The notes below the pieces were generated by a model, which was not told the DNA's origin, did not search any database, and worked only from the letters and a program-made list of their open reading frames with translations. From the NCBI RefSeq assembly GCF_001039355.2, contig NW_019775225.1:234651-268043 (forward strand): a stretch of 33,393 nt of DNA. Direction: 5' to 3'. Positions 22,320 through 33,393 of this stretch are shown in pieces. The position numbers and the translations under genes were made by a program. The first letter of the stretch is position 1. Every line of letters begins with the position of its first letter. The stretch comes from Lingula anatina (lineage: Eukaryota; Brachiopoda; Lingulata; Lingulida; Lingulidae).

Positions 22320-23284
22320 CTCTTACAATTTCACTATTGACGGTGGAATGAAACACATTTTTAAATAGTCACCTATAAGTATGAGACAGGACACCTGCCC
22401 GCCCGGGCAGAGCATATCACAGTTAGGCACCGTTTGAACGACCTTGACCTTTTATGAGGTAGTTCGGCATTATACTCGATGCATGCGCAGTTGATATCTC
22501 CCCAATTGGGGGAAGGGGGGGGGGGGGGTGACATAAAGGCCATACTACATTGAAAAAGGAACATTATGCACTTTTTATTCCGCCTTAAATTCAAAATAAA
22601 TTAACAAATCTTCGCACAATAGAAAAATACAAAAGAAAAGGTAGATCAGTAATAGCAGTAAGTTTTAATTCAGAACTATAATCTGACATAATATCCTGCA
22701 AAACAAACATCAACGAACTACAATAATAACTTCATAATTATTACTGACACAGATACCAGATATATTTTGCTACTTCTTACATATGCAAATACTTGAGTAA
22801 GACTGCCGAAACCATCACAAAGAATAGCAAGCTTGGAGACGACAGGCAACTATCTGTCACATTCATTCTTTGGCATTCTAATAGTTGTAAGGACTTTGAT
22901 GGTAATAATACATATTATATTCTAACACTACCATGTGAAGTTGTTTTTTTTTAGCAGAGGGTGTTTACCATCAATGATAGAAATCTTAACACTTTCTGAT
23001 ATGTACTGAAATTTATTTCTTGTCTAACCAATTTTTTATTGATGTGACATACCAAAATTCCCCCAATCTATCAATCTGAAAGAAATTCAGCCTTACAGAA
23101 AACAGAATATCACTACTAAACAGCTGGTTACCTAACTGGAGATTCATCTCTGACACGCTACCTTTAATACATTAAAAACATATTGCAAAATAAATAAATA
23201 AACTGCCAAAATTGATGTATAACAGTGGTTGGTACACATTAAACGGAAATGGTCTACAATCTCAAAACTAGAGATCCATTTGCA
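22320..23284. promoter_or_regulatory. CHD1L upstream region
   Basis: The first 200 bp upstream of the CHD1L ATG have more CpG than the surroundings (GCCCGCCCGGGC near 22399) and an NRF1-like word GCATGCGCAG at 22481-22490. A G homopolymer is at about 22516-22527. No TATA box is evident. From 22600 to 23284 I see only AT-rich spacer. Confidence 0.35.
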
Positions 23285-23462
23285 CAATGGGGGCGTCTCG
23301 ATAGTCCGAAGGTTCATTGGTCCGAAGGTTCATTGGTCCGAAAAGTGGTAACATTTTTATCGATTTTTTAATCAAGGGTTCATTGGTCCGAAGGTTCTAC
23401 AGTGAACATTCGGACCAATGAACCTTCGGACTATTGAACCTTCGGACTATCGCTACGGCCCC
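23285..23462. mobile_element. Palindromic foldback of GTTCATTGGTCCGAA repeats
   Basis: The left side has tandem TAGTCCGAAGGTTCATTGG / TCCGAAGGTTCATTGGTCC words; the right side is the reverse complement (GGACCAATGAACCTTCGG and ACTATTGAACCTTCGGACTA). Outer ends are GCGTCTCGATAGTCCG / CGGACTATCGCTACGGC. A fragment recurs at 24218-24242. Strong hairpin potential; no coding capacity. Confidence 0.8.
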
Positions 23463-23999
23463 TGCACAATTTATACTTTATACAATGTCTTTCAGCAACA
23501 TCTTTGAATTTGCTTGTAAGTTCCCACAATGACACCATATAGTCATGAATCTACAAAGCTACAGCACCAAGTTTTAAATAAATGTCATGGTAAACTAATA
23601 ATATACACAATAATGGCTTGAACTCCCGACAAAATGGTTAAGGTTTGAACCTAAAATAAGGCACACATCCATCAATAGAATATATCAGTTTACAATCTTA
23701 CATAAAAACTTGACATATCAGGTTTTTACAGTGAGGACCTACCATCCTAAATGTTTTGGAGCATTTTTTTCTGTGCAGCATTTTAAGGAAAAATATTTTC
23801 CACTCTTGAAATCTCTGTGCCATTTCAACAATTAAGAAAGTAATACAAACAGAATGTACATAAATATATATACATATAACATTTATACAAAAGGATAAAT
23901 ATGCTTTGAATGTGAAAAACTGTATACTGCATTTTTACATGTGGGGAGAAAAAAAAAACAATGACTCTAAGATAGTGTTCAGATAAACCAATTGTACTA

Positions 24000-24190
24000 G
24001 CTGTATCGATCCAACTCTAGAGGAGATTTTCCCTTAGTGCAATCACTGTAATTGGCTTAAATGTCTAACACGCCTCCTCAATTTGCTAGGAGGTAATAAC
24101 CTTATTAACTAGCTACTCAAGGAGACGTGTCAGGCAATTAAAGCTGATTACACTGAATGCACTTTAGTGTACTGGCAATAAAGTAATGTT
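24000..24190. mobile_element. Foldback element, family 1, copy c
   Basis: The left arm AGTGCAATCACTGTAATTGG ... TAACACGCCTCCT pairs with the right arm, which in reverse complement reads AGTGCATTCAGTGTAATCAG ... TGACACGTCTCCT. Confidence 0.75.
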
Positions 24191-24242
24191 CATCAGAGGC
24201 AGGTACAAACAATTTTTCGAACCAATGAACCTTGGGCGCCCC

Positions 24243-25757
24243 CTATATATATATCAGCAAGGATATGGAGTTGTCAATTTCTCAAAGTGGACCAGGCCAG
24301 TTTCAAGTACATTCACTGCTTTGTAGTTCTATATAATTGTGCACTGTAAACTGAAATTATAACATAAACAATCCACTTGGGTAAACTATGCAATGTTCTT
24401 TACAATAAACTGCAGACAACAATAATTCTTTACACGTCCAACTTCACATCAAGAGATATACTCTAGTGATACAGACTGTACCGATACACTCTGACATTAA
24501 GTTCTAACATGGTATCACACCACAAGGATGTTTACTCCCATTCACAGGTTCTCCATACTAATAAATTGCCCATCTTTCCAAGTGTGCTGGTACAGACTAT
24601 TGCTAAAATATACTGCCCCATGTGACAGTGGCTCTGGACGCAACAGTTGCCATGACAACCTTGCAATATACTCTTCAATTCATATATGGTTAACATTTAT
24701 GTTCTGTACCCAGTGAAGTGATTGGACAAATACCAACTCATCACATGGATTATTGTTCTGCACAGAAAGCAGTCTGGAGTAAACTCACACCAGGCATCAT
24801 ACATCTAAACTCTGGTATTTGGTGGTTTGTTGGTGTGGATATCATCCCTTCTGGATGAAGTCAACGTCTGTGCAAATATACGGGGAACGGCTTTACAATA
24901 AAAGCAAGTTTACCTTATTGATTTTGGCCTGTTTTTATTCATTCCAAAAACACACTGCCTTTCTCATGATGTTCACTCTGTATTTGAACAAACTTGGAGG
25001 TGCAAATCAACATTCCATGCAAGACAATTTATCATTGATTTAGCCCCAAACAGCTACTTTTGTCCTCAACAGGAAATTTGTCTGGTTTCTGAGGGCTCTA
25101 CCTAAAACCCATTTCTTTTTTCTTTCTATTTTCACTTATTTTTACACTGGGAGTCTTAAAAATACGAGGACCCCAACAAAATTAATAATTAGCATCCTAA
25201 AATTCACATTTTGCAGATCTCTGTGTTGAGTTAGAATAACCTGGCATATAGTCTGTGCCGCCCCCCCCCCCTTTCCCCGACAGAGTCAGACAGTGCAGGT
25301 CTTATATATAATGTATCATGAGCATTTTGTGACTGCTTTTCTCTCCATGTTTTAACCAAAGGCAATTCTTTTGTCCAAGGTTGTCAACTCCAGACATTTC
25401 CACGCATATCACGCATTTGAACTATTGATTTTTGTTGTGTAAGCCATCACTCCATCACCAAGGACACGAGTCAATGACATATAAACCAGATATGGTTACA
25501 ACTCTTTAAATCAAGACAGACTTGGTTTTGAAGTAAAATGTCAAAAATATCAGTTGTAAGTGTCAAGAAAGAAGTCTGGGATCATATGTTATTGTGTCTG
25601 ACTATACTGAGAAAATTTTGAAAAAATGGTAAGACGGTGTTTGAAATATTTCGGTAAATTTTAAAATTTCTCGCTTACAATGTTGACAACCCTGAACTTC
25701 TCAAATTTTACCAAAAAAGTGGCTCAACCATAAAATATAAACAGTAAATATATTCAG
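24243..25757 (-). other. Probable 3' UTR / spacer of the HAD gene
   Basis: This follows the HAD stop on the minus strand. Several AATAAA-type words exist (for example near 24936 on the minus strand), but none can be chosen from sequence alone. A run of C lies at 25261-25271. No coding region is recognised. Confidence 0.35.
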
Positions 25758-28700
25758 TTAGCAGTTTTTAGCGTAACGTAGAAGACTATCTAGGGAAACA
25801 TCTTCTTTAATTTCAAATCCTTTGTGTCCAAACTCCACAGCAATCTTGACATTCTCTAAGTCATCGTCAAAGAGCAGAATTTCCCCTGGTTTTACCATTA
25901 GGTGGTATCTGTTATAGAGCTCAGTCACCACTGATGCTATATGCTGCTCCTTGCCTGAAAAAACAGAAAATAACCACCAGGATTAGATAGGAGTCTCAAT
26001 GAGAACAGAACAAATGCTATTTATAGGACAAAATTGAAGGATTCCTGTAGCTTTACACCGTAAAAATGACCAGAGAATTTGCACTTGCAGTCAGATAGAA
26101 AATTATTCTGTGCTGGTGTTAAGTACAACCATTCAGTGCCTTTATGATAAAAATAAAAAATTTCATCAGTTAACCTGGTGGAGCACTAGCAGAAAGCTTA
26201 ATTTAACACAGATCTTTCTCTACCAGAAAACCTTCCTTTGCCTTCCTACTTCTTTCATACCCAGTAGAATTCTCTGTGATTAATAATATCATTCCCAAAA
26301 TAAAAAGATGTGCATTTTAGGATAAATATGTGGAGATTTGGCATGCAAAAATAAGCAAATAAATAAATAAATAAAATATTTTAAACCTTCCAATTAATTC
26401 CATATTGTTACTGGCTAAATTTTATCTGATTCCAAACTCAGAAATATTCTTTAAAATATCTTATGCCTCGTCTTTTTTTAATTCACTTGGTTTAAACTAA
26501 GACAGTGGTTACATACTTTCCTTGTATTCTCACTTTGTGTTAAATGAAACAATCTCTTGCAGCACTATCAATTTCATTTTTTAAAGGGAGATATATATGT
26601 CTTCAGGACAAAAACAGGTACTTAGTGATGTTAATTAGTTGAGAAGAGAAAATGCCACGAGTATATTTTTGGATTGATCTTTCTGCTAACAAATTATACT
26701 TGATCAATCATTCAAATATTCATGCAGGGTTACAAATCTGATAAACCCAAAATATGATAGAATCAGACAAGAAGCCTCGCAAATTATGAAATCCCATGGA
26801 AAATCAGATGTAAGGATGTTTTTGTGTCTGGGCAAAATCCCCGAAATCAGCAAATCCCCTGAATAATCACATTCCTAGAAATGCATTATGAGTGGCTTAG
26901 ATTCATTTTAAAGAATAACAAGGTTTATAATGTATTCAATAATTTGACATTTGTGATTTATCCCTGACACCAAACTGATAGTAATTACCAGGAGACACTA
27001 CAAGGAAGATTCTCCAAGTGTTGGCTCATTCAAAATATATAAACAGTTACAGGAATGCAAATCTATCCCATTATATAACCAGACCTTGCTTTTTTACTAA
27101 TGGAAAACATGGTCAACAACAATGATAGGGAAAGAGATTAAATAAAACAAGTGTAAATGGCACTTTTCGGGATTTATTTCTATTTTCAGACAGTCTGAGC
27201 ATGTTTATATTTTGTCTATTACCATCATTACTGTACAACTACTGTGCTCACTCCAACATATAGAATTCTAAATACACTCTATTGTGGCTAAAAGAAAGCA
27301 AAAATCTATTCTAGAATGTGTCCAATTTCTCTGTACTTCAAGCCAGAGTTATGATGTGATGGACATTTTGGAGCTATTTGGAAATAATATGAACTAGAGG
27401 ATCAGAGAGGCGATACCGCCTCCTGGTATTGTACCACCAGCTGGAGTAAGCACATTCGAATGGGAAGGAAAAAGAAGGGGGAGGGGTTGACAAGCTGCAT
27501 GAAATGCAGTAAACAAGGGTTATCATTTTTTATAGATAATTATTATATTTTTAAATCAGGTAGGAAAAAGTTAAAGGTCAAATACAAGGATGNTATACAG
27601 AGAGAACAAACCTACACCCTCCCCCTCCCCTTGCATCCACCAACCCAAACACCCCTCCCCCCTCACACCCATCCCTCTCCCTCACAATCACACACACCCA
27701 GCTACCCATGCACCCTTCCTATATACGCACACACATACGTACACACGTGTACACACTCACACACACTCATGACTCAAGCAAACACACACACACACTCATA
27801 CACACACACATGCACTCATACACATGCACACACACACACACACCTCAACCCACACATGCAGACATACTGTAAGGAAAAATAGCATATATAAATATTACCT
27901 AGATTAGTCAAGCCTGCGACGGGGGGTAGCTCTTTCACCCAGTCCCTGGTGCTGGCTCTAATCATCACTTTACTTATATCACTGGAAAAAAAAGAAAATA
28001 TATCCACATTATCGCCTGGAGGTGTGAGGTGCAGATTACAGAGAGAAAAAACTACAGAAAGACAAGATTAAAAAGTGGACAGATATGAGCTTTTCCCAGA
28101 TGGAATTAGAGAGACAGAGGCCGAAAGAGATTAAAACCGCACATCAAAGGTGTCCGAGGTTATCTGACGCTTGCACCTGTAAGTGGCATATCTTAGCACT
28201 GCTGTAAACCAGACCATATGCTGGGTAGAATCAAAATCACTCCTTTCAAACTCTGGTTGTGACACAGGGAAGATGAGTCAGACTGGGTTCCCATATTTAG
28301 ATCGATCCATCTGGATCGATCTCAACTCCCTGGGGGTTCACGGTAAATTGCTATCAGCTCAAGAGGCTTAAATGTCTGTCATGCCTACCGAATCAGCTAC
28401 TAGTAGGGGTAAAGATAATTACCCCCTAACAGTTTTACTAGGCGTGACAAATGTTTAAGCCAGCCAGTTTGATGGCAATTAAGTGAGACTCCCCAGGGAG
28501 ATAGATCGATCCAAATATCTGTGGGAATGGTCCCTATATGGTGGATATAGGAAAAACACCATAACTGGGGTTGCACTAACACTCGCCAATTTAGCCAAAT
28601 GCTAAAACTGACTTAAGTTGGCTAAACAAACAAAAGGTTGATTTGACTTGTTTTAGTCAAATTTCAACGATTTGGAGAAAAAAATGATGAAAAAGTAGTG

Positions 28701-30559
28701 ATTTGGCTAAGAGAAAAAAACTGCCAGTGCCACCCCAGCATAAGAACTCAGAAATTCAGGGCATGATACAATTTGGGCATTTTATGAAGCAAGCAAAAGA
28801 GAGAGACCTTCAGGTCATTACAACTCTGCCATTAGCTACTACACTTATCTCTGCCAGTGTGGAATTCCAGGCCTTACACTAATCTAAATACCCTTTCAAA
28901 ATGTACAGTACATTTATTCTTAACTAATTCAAGCCTAAAAGCATCTAGCCTAATTGAAAAGTTCAACCTGTGCGTTTACACTCTGTGAAATGTAGATTGC
29001 AATGCCCCTGAAAAATAGGCAAAGAGTACACCAAGGCCCTATTCAGAATAGGGGACTAACTAGTCCGAGGGTCAAAAATGGCCGACCCACATGAATACTT
29101 CCCCAAGGGATATCTATTCAGTGCCTATTAGTGGATTTGATAGCAAGTTTTGTAGTGGGTGGCCATATTTGACCCCCGGACTACTTAGTCCCCTATTCTG
29201 AATGGGACCTATAACTAGTCATAAATGGACATCAAAATACTGCAAATAACAAACTACACACAATAAGATTAAGGATCCAGTAAAATAGCAATGATCCAGA
29301 AACCCTACTTATTCTTCAGAATATTTAGTGCATAACAAGCTGGTCATAAAACAGATGCACAGAGATTCAAGTGCAATCAGGCTTATCTATGTTTTTTGAT
29401 GTGTACAACACACACTTAGTGTGAGCACATGTTGTAGGCATAAGAAAACCTAGGGCTGCAACATGAGAGGGAGTGAGAAGGGGAGAGAGAACAAGGAAGA
29501 AAACAATGACTGGGGGGGGAGGCAAGAGGACAGGCAGAGAGGAGGAAATTAGTGAAAGCCACTTCTTATATATTGTCCTTAAAAAAACATTCCTTGATCT
29601 TATTGGCTGTGTGTGCTACGCACTCTTTTTGACTAAAACAAATTCACCCCCCCACCGCCATCCTCCCCCCCCCCCCTTTCAAACATCACTATTTTGGTCT
29701 ATATTCTTTATGTCCTGTGTTCCTTAAATAGTTTCTGAACCCAACAGGAAAACAGACAAATATCTTTCATGATATCTTTTCATGATATCTAAAAATATGC
29801 CTTGCTACCCGTACTGTTAGCCGGGATAAATCAGAGAGTTCTGGTATTATTGCAAGTGGAAAATCTTTAAAATTTTAATCTTTGATAAAAAAATTTTGAC
29901 AATTCCTCAGTTATAGAACATTATTCAAAAGGTTTCTAGTGTGTGACTAAAGCCACGTCCATGGACCATTTCATGTTTATAATTTTCCTCCTGTATTTTT
30001 ATGACTTTAAAGAACCAGACTATTTGAACACAAGCCAAGCTTAGAATTTCACTGCTACCAAAATTAGCATCAGGATTAGACCAGTGGATAAGCAATCAGC
30101 ACTCAGGGATAATAAAGTGTTACTCATTCTCTTTAAATATTCATAATTGCTTCCTATTTTTTGTCTATAGTGGGAAGTACTTGCAGCATCAATATTGTGA
30201 ATGTGCAAGGGCCACTATTTTGAGGAAGTTACCTTGCAATTTTTAAAATTTCTAGAAAATCCAAAACACTAAGAATGTAGTTCTAAAAATTTTAATGCAC
30301 TGTAACTTAACATGAATGCCCTTGCTCTTGAACTTCTACACAGCATAAAAAGGAAACCTCCGACTAGTAATCAACAACTACCCTGTTACAGGGATCTCAA
30401 ACTATAATGAAGATAGATGAGCCGACTTTCTAAGTAATAGGTGGTGAACAAGGCACCACCTTCAGTGACATAATAACAAGAAATAAACTTTCCAGCATAC
30501 ACCTTGTTCAACAACCACAAAACAAATTTGACTTATTGCCGCAGAGAATGAGACTTCAT

Positions 30560-30598
<39 letters not shown>

Positions 30599-32144
30599 CC
30601 AAGGCATTGGGAACATGGTGTAATTTTTGCTTATTTTTACAGAACAAAAGCAAATTCAGCACAGCTCAAGAAATAAAACCTCTACCAACTATAGCACAAC
30701 CTGTAAGGTGGACCATTACAACTGAACCATATCTCCTACGTGAGCATTAAATCATGTCTTCTCCCTCAAAACATAAAGGACAGGGCTGAACTTAAATTAT
30801 TTCTATTATACAAACAGGTTATGTCAAAAAGAAAACTATGCCGACACACAAATCCAACAAGGAGCAATATTCACTTTAAATTTTAAATCAAAACATTTTA
30901 TAGTTTTCTATACATTAAAAAACCTTAAACTGGTTATGGTGGAAAAGTATACTTGCAAATTTATAGTATTAAAATGCTAAAACTGTAAACAGACAACTGT
31001 TTAACTTTAATGAAACCTGCTAACACAGTCATACCTACACTTAAAGGCAACTCGACCTACATGTATCAGACCTGTTATTCTTACAAGATGCTATTCTGAG
31101 GGGCAAGAAATATACCATAAAAATACTCTGCTTTATCTAGGAACAGTCACAGCAAATCAAGTGGCTGATACATCAATGCAGCCACCTGGATATATCACTT
31201 CAGAAACAGTTTTGAATAAAATAAATAAAAGAAACACAGAATTCACCATGCATTGCTCATGGGGTGATGAATATAAAAACATTCCATCAACAATTATTAT
31301 TAGAAATTACAACAATATATGTATATGCAGTTTACAAACCTCCTGGAACATTTAATGGTTTGTTCCCAATGACACATTTCTTGTAGAATTATCCTGTACT
31401 GCAGCAACTTTTGCTGAATGTAATCAGATTAACACGCCTTCTCCTGGCAATGAGGAGTAGACAGAAAGCTGGTGATTATGAGTATGTTTGTTATTGGAAA
31501 CAAGAGGAGGCATGTTAATCTGATTGCATTCAGCAAAAGTCCCCATGGAGTTGGCTCAATCTATGTAGAACGATATTTGCACTGGGAATGGACCCTTAGC
31601 TTATTACTTGATGTTTACTGTTTGCATTTCATCTATCTAGTCTCCTTGTATGCCAGAAATAGTGTGTACTAGTATACTCATACCCAGTGCTAACATCACT
31701 TACCAAACTGTGACAGAGAAGAGCTGGGGTTGAGAGGATCTAGATTTATTCAAAATTATCAAAAGTAAATGTGTTGATATTCACCATGTACAGCATTGGT
31801 GAAATATATCATGAATCCACATCTATGAAATAAAATTACCTATGTGGCAAGGCATGTTTGAGCACTTCCCTGATCAATTCAGGCTGCTGGGAGTAGGTAA
31901 CCACACAGACGTGGATTAAAGTCTCAGCTAAGGCTGCTTTAAGTGCTGCTTTGAAGCAGGGACGCACGTACTCGGCCAAAGTCTCGGCTCCTCTCCGCCA
32001 TGCTCCCGCCGTGTGCACCGACACTATCGTACGGTCAAAATCTATAGCAAGTAATGTTATACCCTTCTCCTTTAGTGTATTGACGAGAATCTTTGCTTTG
32101 GCCATTTCATCCTCTTGGACTGTCTTTGGTGTTGTCCCTGGCAT
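25758..32144 (-). CDS. HAD-superfamily hydrolase, three exons, 194 aa
   Basis: Exons are 32144-31840, 27981-27899 and 25954-25758; all junctions are in phase (2, then 1), with standard GT-AG sites. HAD enzymes are Mg-dependent phosphohydrolases using an Asp nucleophile. Motif I is LLAIDFDRT (D35, D37, T39), the DxDxT signature. Motif II is probably HVCVVTYS (T83). A Lys in SDISKVMIR (about 106) could serve as motif III. Motif IV is ILLFDDDLENV (acidic cluster 159-161). The cap is small (RPCFKAALKAALAET lies between motifs I and II), as in short Cap-0/C1-like members. The ATG at 32144 is the first in the frame and gives a normal-length protein. Substrate unknown; similar small HAD proteins of unknown role occur in marine invertebrates and protists. 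Introns are about 3.9 and 1.9 kb. Confidence 0.9.
27394..27510 (+). repeat. Copy of the dispersed element at 560-696 (inverted)
   Basis: The plus strand reads LEDQRGDTASWYCTTSWSK, then HIRMGRKKKGEGLTSCMKC. The copy at 560-696 reads LEDQRGDTASGYCTTSWSK on the minus strand. Conservation of the peptide in two distant copies suggests the source was coding. It contains the palindrome GAGGCGATACCGCCTC. It lies in intron 2 of the HAD gene. Confidence 0.75.
27600..27845. repeat. CA/CCCT-rich microsatellite tract
   Basis: A CCCTCC-rich stretch grades into ACACAC/CACATG repeats, ending about 55 nt from exon 2 of the HAD gene. One ambiguous base (27593) lies just before it. Confidence 0.85.
28290..28530. 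mobile_element. Foldback element, family 1, copy d
   Basis: The outer arms ATTTAGATCGATCCATCT and (reverse complement of the right end) ATTTGGATCGATCTATCT match. Inner arms share AGGCTTAAATGTCTGTCATG / TGGCTTAAACATTTGTCACG. The most complete copy of the family. Confidence 0.8.
29033..29215. mobile_element. Foldback element, family 2, copy b
   Basis: The arms are near-perfect: TATTCAGAATAGGGGACTAA ... GGGTCAAAAATGGCC pairs with the reverse complement of the right end, CATTCAGAATAGGGGACTAA ... GGGTCAAATATGGCC. Confidence 0.85.
30559..30598. repeat. T homopolymer (about 39 bp)
   Basis: A long T run in intron 1 of the HAD gene. No element end could be recognised beside it. Confidence 0.85.
31385..31590. 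mobile_element. Foldback element, family 1, copy e
   Basis: The left arm CTTTTGCTGAATGTAATCAG-ATTAACACGCC is matched by the right arm, in reverse complement CTTTTGCTGAATGCAATCAG-ATTAACATGCC. The arms are about 95% identical over roughly 30 bp, the youngest-looking copy. Confidence 0.85.
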
Positions 32145-33130
32145 TGTGATTGATTTGGAGAAAACAGCTACTTATAAGGAAAGAGATCGTCGTCTTCAGC
32201 GGGACTCCATGTTTGTTTTGACAAATGAAGGGTGCATCAGATGTTGCCGAACTGTGAGACGACCATTGCAGTAGAGAAGATGAAAGCATTGAAAATGCGT
32301 TGTTCTTGGTTGAATTCAAATAATATTTTAATTCTAAAAAGTGCAATTATCGACTGAATATGAATAACTTCTTCCCCCGCTTGCTTCTCTATCTTATGCT
32401 TTGGGATGTGCCAATAATTTTATGACACTTTAACTTTGGAAGCAAGTGCACTTTAGTTTTTAGCTTCATGACTTTTTGAGCTTTTCAAGCATGTACTGTA
32501 AAACTGAACATTCACAAGAAATGAGAATAATTACTGAAACAGACTAAAAGGTTATACTGCCTAACTTCACTGGCAATCACTTACCTACACTGACATCAGC
32601 AATCTTTACCAATAAAAAAAAATTGTAAACGGATATTAAATTCATAAAAAAAGTCAGCCATGTGCCTCATTTAGTGAAATACTGGTAGAATTTTGACTTC
32701 CCTCCATTATTTTCATTGCAATAACAGTAATTGAAGTGCCAAATCAATTATGCAAATATTACACAAAACATATGTCACTGAGGTAACTCAAACGTTTACT
32801 TTTGTGTGGACTATCCCATACTGTATATCAAGTATATATAGAAATAAACACCAGTCACCAGTACCCTAGGTTCTAGATTCCGGTATTGCCAGCTCGATCT
32901 TGATTTCATATATAACCCATATCAACAATACCGGCTCTAGTGACCAGCGGCCATGTTACACTTCCATCAATCAAATAGAACTGCTCCGCAGTGAATCTGC
33001 AGTTGAATGTCATCAGACCAAAATGAAACGTAAAACAGATTTAATTCTGCTTTATTTAATTTTATTTGCTGTATTTAAGATGTAAAGTGAAAAAATAAAT
33101 AATATTCTTCGAACAGAAAAGATATATCCA
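32145..33130. promoter_or_regulatory. Region upstream of the HAD gene
   Basis: The 130 bp before the ATG are moderately GC-rich and probably hold the 5' UTR and promoter. No TATA box is seen. Beyond about 32350 the sequence is AT-rich with no recognised feature. Confidence 0.3.
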
Positions 33131-33238
33131 ATGTTTTTGCTTATCAAAGAACATTTAGTCCTGAGATGTACACGTGCTTGCCGTGTGCCAAATTTGACAG
33201 CTACACTGTATGCCCGATACCACTATAAGGGCTGCGCA

Positions 33239-33367
33239 ATGGCTACACCAAAATCAGTTTTTAAAGCAGAATGTTGCTTCTATTGTGGCACTGACCTTCG
33301 ACTGCAAGATATTTTCAATTCAAACTTCGTCAGGCACTTTGCTTCTTGTCTCGTCTGCACGAGATAA
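33239..33367 (+). CDS. Short Cys/His-rich reading frame
   Basis: From the ATG at 33239 the plus strand reads MATPKSVFKAECCFYCGTDL, then RLQDIFNSNFVRHFASC and LVCTR-stop, 42 codons. The spacing C-x2-C ... H-x3-C-x2-C could bind one zinc ion. It may be the first exon of a gene leaving the window, or a chance frame. The frame is also open upstream (33131). Confidence 0.3.
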   Translation: MATPKSVFKAECCFYCGTDLRLQDIFNSNFVRHFASCLVCTR

Positions 33368-33377
33368 CTTCAGCGCG

Positions 33378-33387
33378 AGGCGGGAAA
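33378..33387 (+). promoter_or_regulatory. E2F-like word GCGGGAAA
   Basis: The window ends in GC-rich sequence, GCGCGAGGCGGGAAAGG. GCGGGAAA fits the E2F consensus and could mark a promoter just past the edge. Single-motif evidence only. Confidence 0.25.
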
Positions 33388-33393
33388 GGCAGC

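Noticed and set aside
22439-22454. ACCTTGACCTTTTA upstream of CHD1L as an ERR/DR element
   Set aside because: Half-sites are imperfect and spacing fits no standard class; too weak to call.
27460-27882. 140-codon His/Thr/Pro-rich plus-strand frame
   Set aside because: Mostly CA microsatellite translated, and it crosses an N. Only its first 20 or so codons belong to the dispersed element.

Overview
This is an AT-rich, intron-rich animal genome segment, most likely from a marine invertebrate. The evidence is canonical GT-AG introns, two minor-spliceosome (U12-type) intron signatures, abundant short foldback elements, CA/GA microsatellites and a complete metazoan CHD1L (ALC1) gene. I cannot name the species. 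All recognisable genes with intact exons lie on the minus strand.

Layout. 1-520: a tandem repeat of about 140 bp units arranged as an A-B-A-B higher-order dimer; every unit carries a DR1-type nuclear-receptor half-site pair. About 550-7500: a cluster of duplicated, mostly degenerate exons on the minus strand. It contains three copies of one exon type, one of which splices in phase to a transmembrane exon, a BTB-like exon with a decayed second copy, and mobile-element-like peptide fragments. A direct duplication of about 1 kb ends at a single N. 7500-9760 is largely featureless apart from one foldback element. 9762-22319: CHD1L. Twenty-one exons give an 881-residue Snf2 ATPase plus macrodomain protein. 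25758-32144: a three-exon, 194-residue HAD-superfamily hydrolase. 32145-33393: upstream sequence, with a small plus-strand Cys/His-rich reading frame at the edge.

The main discovery is at the 3' end of CHD1L. The last macrodomain exon contains a perfect U12 GT-AG donor (GTATCCTTT) just after the final macrodomain strand. From it, four further exons (11558-11509, 11304-11172, 10369-10288, 9875-9762) join in phase to an in-frame stop. One of these joins uses an AT-AC U12 intron with a perfect ATATCCTTTT donor. They add a basic, NLS-like, serine-rich linker and a complete C-terminal BRCT domain that most resembles the BRCT domains of LIG3 and XRCC1. The predicted product is a protein of about 994 residues with the order Snf2 - linker - macro - BRCT, whose BRCT tail depends on minor-spliceosome splicing. 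If the U12 donor is not used, translation ends 13 codons later and gives the 881-residue form without BRCT. CHD1L/ALC1 is a PAR-activated remodeler in single-strand-break repair, the pathway that uses XRCC1 and LIG3, so a fused BRCT would make functional sense. That link is inference.

The introns and spacers hold several foldback (MITE-like) families with multiple copies: one with at least five copies (8.9, 10.9, 24.1, 28.4, 31.5 kb), one with two (20.8, 29.1 kb), and three single palindromic elements.
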